Below, one piece after another: positions 7,114-11,829 of a stretch of 11,829 nt of DNA (position 1 is its first letter; each line of letters starts with the position of its first letter). Source of the DNA: Corallincola sp. (GTDB taxonomy: Bacteria; Pseudomonadota; Gammaproteobacteria; Enterobacterales; Neiellaceae); contig JAGOCY010000013.1 of the NCBI GenBank assembly GCA_017998495.1, positions 1 through 11,829 on the forward strand, in the 5' to 3' direction. Made by a program: the position numbers and the translations under genes. The notes beneath the pieces were generated by a model, which was given only the letters and a program-made list of their open reading frames with translations, was not told the origin of the DNA and did no database searches.

Positions 7114-8855
7114 ACTGGGTCAGCGGCAGCGCAGTGCTGGAACATATGGCCGCTGGTGGCCACCGGCTGGCCGGGCGCCACTACCATCTACTACGCCAGC
7201 GCGAGGACGCGCGTCTGCACTGCCATTTCACCCCGCTGGAGCCGCTACGTGGTGGTCAGCTGGTGGTGGCCGAATGGCTGCATGGCTGGCCCTTGACCAG
7301 CCCGATCTATGGCGATGGCTGGCAGATGCTGCAGCAGTGGCGCGGCACTCTTGGCCAGCCCCAGGCCGTCGGTCGCTGCGGCGATGCGGCCACCTTCCGC
7401 CTCTATGAACCGGCCGGGTTGCCACGTATCTACAACCTGTTGCTGGTGGATCTGGGGGCGGCCGGCGTGATTGGACTGGCCCTGACGTCGGCCGAGCCGG
7501 TCAATGGCTATTTCGAGATTGAGGGCCCATGGCTGAGGCTGGTATTCGACCTTAATGGCATTGAATTCACCCCGGGAATCGGCATTGCCTTGCCCAGCCT
7601 GCTGGTGGTGGCGGGCGAGAGCAGTGCGGCCGTCTGTGATGCCATCGCCGCCGCGTTGCCTGCACCGGCGTTTTTGCCCAAGGCCATTGGTGGCTGGTGC
7701 AGCTGGTATCACTACTACGCTGGGGTCACAGCTGCCGATATCGATGAGAACCTGCAGCAGATGGCCCATGACTGGCCGGGGCTCGATTACCTGTTGCTGG
7801 ATGATGGCTATCAGGCCGAGATGGGCGACTGGCTTGAGCCCAGCGATCGCTTCGATGGCGGTATTGGGCCGCTGGTGGCGCGCATCCATGCCGCTGGCAA
7901 GCAGCCGGCACTGTGGCTGGCGCCGCTGATCGCCTCTGGCCAGTCGCATCTGCTACGCGATCATCCTGACTGGTTTGTGCAGGGCGATGATGGTCGACCA
8001 CTGGCGGCCGAGACCGTGACTTACGGCGGCTGGCGGCAGACCCCTTGGTATATGCTCGATGGCAGCCATCCGGCCGTTTGCGACCATCTGCGCCGGCTGT
8101 TCGCCCGCCTGCGTGATGAGCACGATATCCGCCTGTTCAAGCTTGATGCCCTGCTGTGGGGGGCCTTGCCTTTTGGCCGTCGCCATCGGCCACGGCTGGG
8201 CGCCGTTGGCGCCTACCGAGCGGCGCTGCAGGCGATACGGGAGGGGGCCGGTGATGCCCTGCTAATCGGCTGTAACGCACCGATGTGGCCCAGCCTCGGC
8301 CTGGTGGATCTGATGCGCATCGGCGATGACGTTGAGCGTAGCCATGAGCGCCTGGTGGCTCTGGCCCATGAGCTGGCCGGGCGACGCTGGGGCCACCGCC
8401 GCCTGTGGTTGGCCGATCCCGACTGCCTGACCTTGCAGGATGGTGCCGGCCAGCATGCTGATGCTGGTGATTACCGGCTGCATGCGGCGCTGGCCTTTGC
8501 CTATGCCGGGGTTGCCATCAGTGGTGATCGACTGGCTAGCCTGGGGCCTCAGGCGCGCCGTTGGCTGCAGCAGTTGCTGGCGCTGCAGGCAGAGGGGTTT
8601 GATGGGGTGATGCTGGACCCGCTGAGCTGTGGCGCTAACGGGCGTGGCCAAGTGGCCTGGGGTGATGGCCAGCTACTGCTCTGTTGGCGTAGCCAGGGGG
8701 CGGAGGAGGGGAATTGGACCTTGCCACTACCGTCCGGTGACTGGTGCTGGCACGAGTTACTGCGCGATTTGCGGGGGCAGGGTCCCTGCACTCTGGAGGG
8801 TGACATGGCAGCAAAAGCTGACGGTGCGGTCCTGTTGCTGCGGCCACGAATGTGA
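7110..8855 (+). CDS. GH36 alpha-galactosidase (melibiase-like)
   Basis: This is a predicted cytoplasmic retaining alpha-galactosidase, releasing terminal alpha-galactose from oligosaccharides such as melibiose or raffinose. The 581-residue product resembles the compact GH36 enzyme GalA of Thermotoga maritima (about 550 residues). It has an N-terminal beta-sandwich region (about 1-185), then a TIM barrel. Barrel motifs are GGWCSWYHYY (194-203), LLLDDGYQ with GDW (228-241), LWLAP (268-272), the nucleophile motif FKLDAL with D346, MRIGDD with predicted acid/base D407, and LWLADPDCL (432-440). A C-terminal beta domain follows. No signal peptide or membrane segment is visible. The start at 7110 has GGAGG at 7099-7103, 6 bases upstream; a longer reading from 7080 would overlap ydhR further and lacks a ribosome site. 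No sugar transporter or regulator gene lies nearby, so the natural substrate is uncertain. Another alpha-galactoside-related activity within GH36 is possible. Confidence 0.88.
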   Translation: MNWVSGSAVLEHMAAGGHRLAGRHYHLLRQREDARLHCHFTPLEPLRGGQLVVAEWLHGWPLTSPIYGDGWQMLQQWRGTLGQPQAVGRCGDAATFRLYEPAGLPRIYNLLLVDLGAAGVIGLALTSAEPVNGYFEIEGPWLRLVFDLNGIEFTPGIGIALPSLLVVAGESSAAVCDAIAAALPAPAFLPKAIGGWCSWYHYYAGVTAADIDENLQQMAHDWPGLDYLLLDDGYQAEMGDWLEPSDRFDGGIGPLVARIHAAGKQPALWLAPLIASGQSHLLRDHPDWFVQGDDGRPLAAETVTYGGWRQTPWYMLDGSHPAVCDHLRRLFARLRDEHDIRLFKLDALLWGALPFGRRHRPRLGAVGAYRAALQAIREGAGDALLIGCNAPMWPSLGLVDLMRIGDDVERSHERLVALAHELAGRRWGHRRLWLADPDCLTLQDGAGQHADAGDYRLHAALAFAYAGVAISGDRLASLGPQARRWLQQLLALQAEGFDGVMLDPLSCGANGRGQVAWGDGQLLLCWRSQGAEEGNWTLPLPSGDWCWHELLRDLRGQGPCTLEGDMAAKADGAVLLLRPRM

Positions 8856-8888
8856 GACAGATCCTGTTTTAGCGGCGCGCAGCGGCAT

Positions 8889-8922
8889 AAGGTGGCGCTC
8901 TCGTCACCCAGAGCACAACGCC
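8889..8922 (+). promoter_or_regulatory. Possible hairpin-bridged ribosome binding site of the DUF4826-like gene
   Basis: No Shine-Dalgarno lies at normal distance before the ATG at 8923. The nearest good one, AAGGTGG at 8889-8895, is 27 bases away. Between them GCTCT (8897-8901) can pair with AGAGC (8910-8914) around an 8-base loop. Folding that hairpin leaves an effective spacer of about 9 bases. No in-frame start codon is closer to AAGGTGG. The stem is only 5 bp, so this is tentative. Confidence 0.25.
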
Positions 8923-9342
8923 ATGGTTACCAGCGACAACAGCACCACCAGCAACTGGCCCCGCCAACAGTTCCATAAGGCCCTGCAGCATCTGGCTCAA
9001 CACGGCATCCTGCCTGAAGGGGTAACGGTGACCGAAAGCCGGTTGCTCGAACCGCTGGTGGCCATCTGGAAAATTTCGGCGACCCGGCCCAAGCCGGCCA
9101 GCTACTGGGTGCTTAGCGGTGATCTACCCACAGACGTGGCCAGCGCCAGCGCGGCAGCCAGCCCGCGCGATGCTTTGCGCTATTTTGCCCTGCACTGGCA
9201 GCTCAAAGCGGAGCAGTTGCGCTCGGCACCTGCCGCTGATGCCGCCCAGCTGGATTACGCAGCATTGCTGGAGGGGCGCGCCAGCGGCCTTTATCAGATC
9301 TTTGACAACACCCGACTGTGGTCAGAGGCGGATCGCCGCTAA
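8923..9342 (+). CDS. Small conserved protein, probably DUF4826 family
   Basis: The 139-residue soluble protein has no signal peptide or membrane helix. It has the pattern I associate with gammaproteobacterial DUF4826 proteins: an N-terminal W-x-x-x-Q-F-x-K-A helix (12-20) and ESRLLEPLVAIWKI (about 38-51). These are followed by SYWVLSGDLPTD (about 59-70), then ALRYFALHWQLKAEQL (about 82-97), and a C-terminal LYQIFDNTRLW segment. The role of the family is unknown to me. ATG at 8923 lacks a nearby ribosome site; the long in-frame extension upstream overlaps the GH36 gene and is not credible. It lies 67 bases after the GH36 gene on the same strand and may be read from the same transcript. Its TAA overlaps the TAG of the convergent patatin gene. 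The family name is recalled from pattern, so it is less certain than the reading frame. Confidence 0.75.
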   Translation: MVTSDNSTTSNWPRQQFHKALQHLAQHGILPEGVTVTESRLLEPLVAIWKISATRPKPASYWVLSGDLPTDVASASAAASPRDALRYFALHWQLKAEQLRSAPAADAAQLDYAALLEGRASGLYQIFDNTRLWSEADRR

Positions 9343-10253
9343 CCTCCGGAACCGGCCTGCACTGGCGCTAACTGCGAGTTATCGCTGCTGCCTAGCGCCT
9401 CCTCTGCCAGCCGATAGCCGGCCTCGATCAGGCTGGTGGCGCGGTGAAACTCCAGCACCCCAGCCAGATTGCGCGGCACCTCGATCAGCACATCCGGCGG
9501 GTAAGCGGCCAACCGGTGACGGGCGATGGTGTCCTGCATCGCATCCAGCGCCTGGTTGGCCACCTCCAGCATCCCCAGCGAACTGCGGCTGTCGCCATTG
9601 CTGCTACTGCGCCCGGGCAAGCGGCTCACCAGCTCGGCCAGCCGTGGCGGGAGCCGGCTTTTGTTGTCGCCATTGCCGTTGGCCAACACCGCTGCGGGTG
9701 GGCCATTGAGGTTAACGGCGATGATCAGATCACTATGATCCTTGAATACCGGTGCCATCGGCACCGGATTGACCACGCCGCCATCCAGCAGCAGCCGGCC
9801 ACGATAGTTATAGGGCTGAAAAAACAGCGGCATGGAGATAGAGGCGCGAATCGCTTCAAACAGTGAACCGCTGGCCAGCCACAGCTCGCGGCCATCGGCC
9901 AGATCGGTGGCCACGGCCGTAAAGGGGATGGGCAGGGCCTCGATCTGGGCATCGCCGAGCAGGTCGCGCAGGGTGGTGATCAGCCGTTCGCCTTTCACTA
10001 ACCCGGGTGAGCCCAATGACAGATCGAGCAGGCGCAGGATGTCGAAGCGGCCGACACCGCGCACCCACTGGGTGTAATCATCCAGCTTGCCAGCAGCGTG
10101 CAAGCCTCCGACCAGTGCCCCCATTGACGCGCCGGCGACGCTGACAATGTCAAAGCCGCGCGCCAGCAGACACTGGATCACGCCAATATGAGCCAAGCCG
10201 CGCGCACCGCCGCTGCCCAACACCAGCGACACCCGTTTTCCTGTACGGTTCAT
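9339..10253 (-). CDS. Patatin-like phospholipase, RssA-like
   Basis: This is a predicted cytoplasmic serine lipid acyl hydrolase with a Ser-Asp dyad. The 304-residue protein matches E. coli RssA (301 residues) along its length. The oxyanion-hole motif GSGGARGLAHIG is at 13-24, the nucleophile elbow GASMG has S43 (41-45), and the DGG motif has D157 (157-159). Further matches are DILRLLDLS (71-79), VATDLADGRELW (114-125), IRASISMP (135-142) and a C-terminal PPDVLIEVP...FHRA block. A low-complexity insert rich in Asn, Gly, Ser and Arg (about residues 190-220) separates the core from this block. ATG at 10253 has AGGAGG (10258-10263, minus strand) 4 bases upstream. RssA itself has no settled physiological role, and substrate cannot be read from sequence. 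The gene is divergent from the glutathione transferase, and its stop overlaps that of the DUF4826-like gene. Confidence 0.9.
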   Translation of the reverse strand: MNRTGKRVSLVLGSGGARGLAHIGVIQCLLARGFDIVSVAGASMGALVGGLHAAGKLDDYTQWVRGVGRFDILRLLDLSLGSPGLVKGERLITTLRDLLGDAQIEALPIPFTAVATDLADGRELWLASGSLFEAIRASISMPLFFQPYNYRGRLLLDGGVVNPVPMAPVFKDHSDLIIAVNLNGPPAAVLANGNGDNKSRLPPRLAELVSRLPGRSSSNGDSRSSLGMLEVANQALDAMQDTIARHRLAAYPPDVLIEVPRNLAGVLEFHRATSLIEAGYRLAEEALGSSDNSQLAPVQAGSGG

Positions 10254-10326
10254 ACCACCTCCTGTTGCCGACTCACCTTAGCAGTGCACCGCTTACCACA
10301 GCGTGATCCGCCCACCATCGTCCGTC

Positions 10327-10376
10327 GTTAGCGTCGCCAAGGCCAGTTGACGCTGGTAACGTAGCAGCGCTGACTG
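10327..10376 (+). promoter_or_regulatory. Competing inverted repeats upstream of the glutathione transferase gene
   Basis: The 146-base divergent gap (10254-10399) carries two overlapping hairpins. Arm 10344-10355 pairs with 10365-10376 over 12 positions, including two G-U pairs and one A-C mismatch, with a 9-base loop. Alternatively AGCGTC at 10330-10335 pairs with GACGCT at 10349-10354, extendable by G-U pairs to 10327/10357. Both use 10349-10354, so they exclude each other. A -35-like TTGACG occurs at 10347-10352 but has no credible -10 at normal spacing. The region could be an operator or an RNA leader; which is not known. Confidence 0.3.
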
Positions 10377-10399
10377 CAGATCCAACGAAGGAGGCGGTG

Positions 10400-11080
10400 A
10401 TGTCCGAATTATGGCCACAACAACACCCCGAGCGCATTCAGCTCTATACCCTTGGCACCCCCAATGGCCAGAAGGTGTCAGTGGTTCTCGAAGAACTGGC
10501 GCTCCCCTATGAAGCTCATGTCGTTAACATCGGTGCCAACGAGCAGTTTCATCCCGAATTCCTGGCGCTTAATCCCAATAACAAAATTCCGGTGATCATC
10601 GATCCGCAAGGCCCCAATGGCGCCCCTCTGACCCTGTTCGAGTCGGGCGCGATTCTGCTTTATCTGGCGGAAAAAACCGGCCAGTTATTGCCCGCCGATG
10701 CCGCTGATCGCTATTACTGCATCCAGTGGCTGATCTTCCAGATGGCCGGTGTTGGGCCGATGTTTGGCCAGTTCGGTCATTTCCACAAGTATGCTGGCGA
10801 GCGCTGTACCCACCCCTATCCCAAAGAGCGTTACCTCAATGAGGTTAGACGTCTGCTCGGCGTGCTCGAGCAACGGCTGCGCGGGCGACGCTACCTGATG
10901 GGTGAGGGTTACACCATTGCTGATATCGCCACCTTCCCCTGGATTGGTTGTCTCGATTGGGGCTATAACGCGGCGGCTCTGATTGGGCTGGATGATTTCC
11001 CTGCGGTGCAGGAGTGGTATCAGCGCTGTGCGACACGGCCAGCCAGCGTGCGTGGCTTGCAGGTCGGCAAGTTGGGGTAA
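10400..11080 (+). CDS. Glutathione S-transferase, YfcG/Ure2-like (nu-class-like)
   Basis: This cytoplasmic 226-residue protein is predicted to bind glutathione and act as a transferase or disulfide-bond reductase, like E. coli YfcG and YghU. The N-terminal thioredoxin-like domain (about 13-95) has GTPNGQK (19-25) with the T20/N22 active-site positions, cis-Pro motif NNKIP (60-64) and the glutathione gamma-glutamyl-binding ESGA (81-84). The helical C-terminal domain contains GPMFGQFGHFHKY, ERYLNEV, the N-capping segment YTIADIATFPW and a final RPA motif. ATG at 10400 is preferred over the in-frame GTG at 10397, because AGGAGG (10389-10394) is 5 bases from the ATG but only 2 from the GTG. It precedes the GloA2-like gene by 30 bases on the same strand, which suggests a detoxification pair. 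The exact substrate is not evident. Confidence 0.9.
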   Translation: MSELWPQQHPERIQLYTLGTPNGQKVSVVLEELALPYEAHVVNIGANEQFHPEFLALNPNNKIPVIIDPQGPNGAPLTLFESGAILLYLAEKTGQLLPADAADRYYCIQWLIFQMAGVGPMFGQFGHFHKYAGERCTHPYPKERYLNEVRRLLGVLEQRLRGRRYLMGEGYTIADIATFPWIGCLDWGYNAAALIGLDDFPAVQEWYQRCATRPASVRGLQVGKLG

Positions 11081-11110
11081 CTGATGGTGGCCAAGCCGTA
11101 CGGAGCGCCC

Positions 11111-11809
11111 ATGACCACAGAGACCGCGCCAACCAGCCGGACGCTGAGCAGCCATAGCCGTGGCTTGCCGGGGTTGCAGTCGATCCATCATGTGGCCTTG
11201 ATCACCGCTGACTATGCGCGCAGCAAGGGGTTCTACATCGGTGTACTGGGGCTACAGGTCATTGGTGAACACTTTCGGCCGGAGCGGGATTCGTGGAAGT
11301 TGGATCTGCGCTTGCCTGATGGTGGTCAGCTGGAGCTGTTCTCCTTCCCAACACCGCCGCCGCGGCCGAGCCGGCCCGAAGCCTGCGGCCTGCGCCATCT
11401 GGCGTTCCGGGTCAAGGATCTGGACCAGGCAATTGCCCATCTGCGCCGTCACCAGCTGGCCGTAGAGGAGGTGCGTATTGACCCCTACACGGGCGCCCGT
11501 TTTACCTTCTGTGCCGATCCTGACGGCACTCCCATTGAGCTCTATGAGCCGGCACCGCAATCGGTGGTGGCCGATGGTCTCGATCATGAAGAGCTGACCA
11601 TTGTCGTTGCTGACCCGGCTGAACCCGGTGTGCAAACGCTGTTTGCCGATCTCGATGCCAGCCTGCGCGGCCTTTATCCCGGTGCGCCGGTGCATGGCAT
11701 CGATGTTGAGGATTGGCGCCTGCGCGGCGGAGTTGTTGCTGGTTGCCTGGCAACAGCGGCGGGCAGTGGCCTGTGTTGGCTATTTGCCGCTGGCCCAAGG
11801 CCGCGCTGA
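11111..11809 (+). CDS. gloA2: GloA2/YaeR-like VOC protein with C-terminal extension; frame broken near its end
   Basis: Residues about 19-146 match E. coli YaeR/GloA2 (129 residues), a VOC-superfamily glyoxalase I-like metalloprotein. The four metal-ligand positions are all present: H27 (IHHVAL), E75 (LELFSF), H96 (LRHLAF) and E143 (IELYE). Hallmark blocks RPSRPEACGLRHLAF, DPYTG-RFTF and DPDG-P-ELYE are also present. Normal family members end at about ELYE. Here the frame continues through a short linker into a GNAT-like segment (from about residue 162). It then ends with a compositionally odd tail caused by a frameshift near 11715-11732. The start at 11111 has GGAG (11102-11105) 5 bases upstream; an ATG at 11084 is the alternative, and either adds an N-terminal extension absent from E. 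coli YaeR. The gene follows the glutathione transferase by 30 bases and probably shares its transcript. The VOC domain should be intact; the native C-terminus of the protein is not. Confidence 0.8.
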   Translation: MTTETAPTSRTLSSHSRGLPGLQSIHHVALITADYARSKGFYIGVLGLQVIGEHFRPERDSWKLDLRLPDGGQLELFSFPTPPPRPSRPEACGLRHLAFRVKDLDQAIAHLRRHQLAVEEVRIDPYTGARFTFCADPDGTPIELYEPAPQSVVADGLDHEELTIVVADPAEPGVQTLFADLDASLRGLYPGAPVHGIDVEDWRLRGGVVAGCLATAAGSGLCWLFAAGPRPR

Positions 11810-11829
11810 GATCAAACGGCTACCTGATT
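11591..11829 (+). pseudogene. Frameshifted GNAT acetyltransferase-like domain, truncated by the window end
   Basis: After the VOC domain, ELTIVVADP...LFADLDASLRGLYP...HGIDVEDW (to about 11717) resembles the start of a GNAT N-acetyltransferase, which would acetylate a small molecule or protein with acetyl-CoA. In this frame the next residues are not GNAT-like and a TGA falls at 11807-11809. One base out (from 11730, the +1 frame) the DNA reads ELLLVAW, then VACVGYLPL and AEIKR. This is the expected strand-turn-strand of a GNAT core before the acetyl-CoA site, and the frame stays open to the window end. Removing one base in the G/C-rich 11721-11730 segment would join the halves. After AEIKR the reading LPD is unlike the usual LYV, so a second lesion near 11820 is possible. 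It is either a real broken domain or a sequencing error. Confidence 0.65.

Noticed and set aside
8629..8922. 98-codon upstream extension of the DUF4826-like gene
   Set aside because: It overlaps the GH36 C-terminal coding region in another frame, and the translated sequence has no resemblance to the family.
8856..8922. Intrinsic terminator after the GH36 gene
   Set aside because: Only a 5-bp stem at 8897-8914 is present. The TTTT at 8867-8870 precedes it, so the order is wrong for a terminator.
9444..9866. Plus-strand open frame opposite the patatin gene
   Set aside because: It is a shadow of the conserved patatin coding sequence on the other strand, with no independent evidence.

Overview
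The window is GC-rich, densely coding chromosomal DNA. The proteins most resemble gammaproteobacterial ones: an Escherichia-type QueE, a YdhR-type small protein, an RssA-type patatin, a YfcG-type glutathione transferase and a YaeR/GloA2-type VOC protein. An Aeromonas-like or other high-GC marine or aquatic gammaproteobacterium would fit, but I cannot name a genus. I see no tRNA, rRNA, insertion sequence, CRISPR array or phage gene.

Layout, left to right. A probable sigma70 promoter (3-31) drives queE (67-753, +), a queuosine-pathway enzyme. It converges on a two-gene minus-strand operon. The operon contains a very large membrane hybrid histidine kinase (6656 down to 1881; Cache sensor, four PAS domains, HisKA, HATPase, two receiver domains, HPt). 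It is followed 16 bases later by a receiver-HD-GYP protein (1864 down to 770), a predicted cyclic-di-GMP phosphodiesterase. Together they look like a complete phosphorelay ending in second-messenger breakdown. The stop codons of queE and the HD-GYP gene begin the two arms of one 8-bp hairpin.

At 6657-6786 a divergent promoter region separates the kinase from a plus-strand pair: a YdhR-family small protein (6787-7113) and a GH36 alpha-galactosidase (7110-8855), joined by an ATGA stop/start overlap. After a 67-base gap comes a small conserved protein, probably DUF4826 family (8923-9342). It converges on an RssA-like patatin hydrolase (10253 down to 9339), and their stop codons overlap. A 146-base divergent gap with competing inverted repeats leads to a YfcG-like glutathione S-transferase (10400-11080). 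Thirty bases later comes a GloA2-like VOC protein (from 11111), a plausible detoxification pair.

The most unusual feature is at the right edge. The VOC protein continues without a stop into a GNAT acetyltransferase-like domain, and that domain's reading frame is broken near 11715-11732. The rest of the GNAT signature continues in the +1 frame to the window end. This is either a decaying VOC-GNAT fusion or a sequence error. Nothing in the window forms an obvious new defence or mobile system. The best candidates for a second look are this fusion, the YdhR/GH36 coupling, and the RNA-structure candidates at 751-772, 8889-8922 and 10327-10376.
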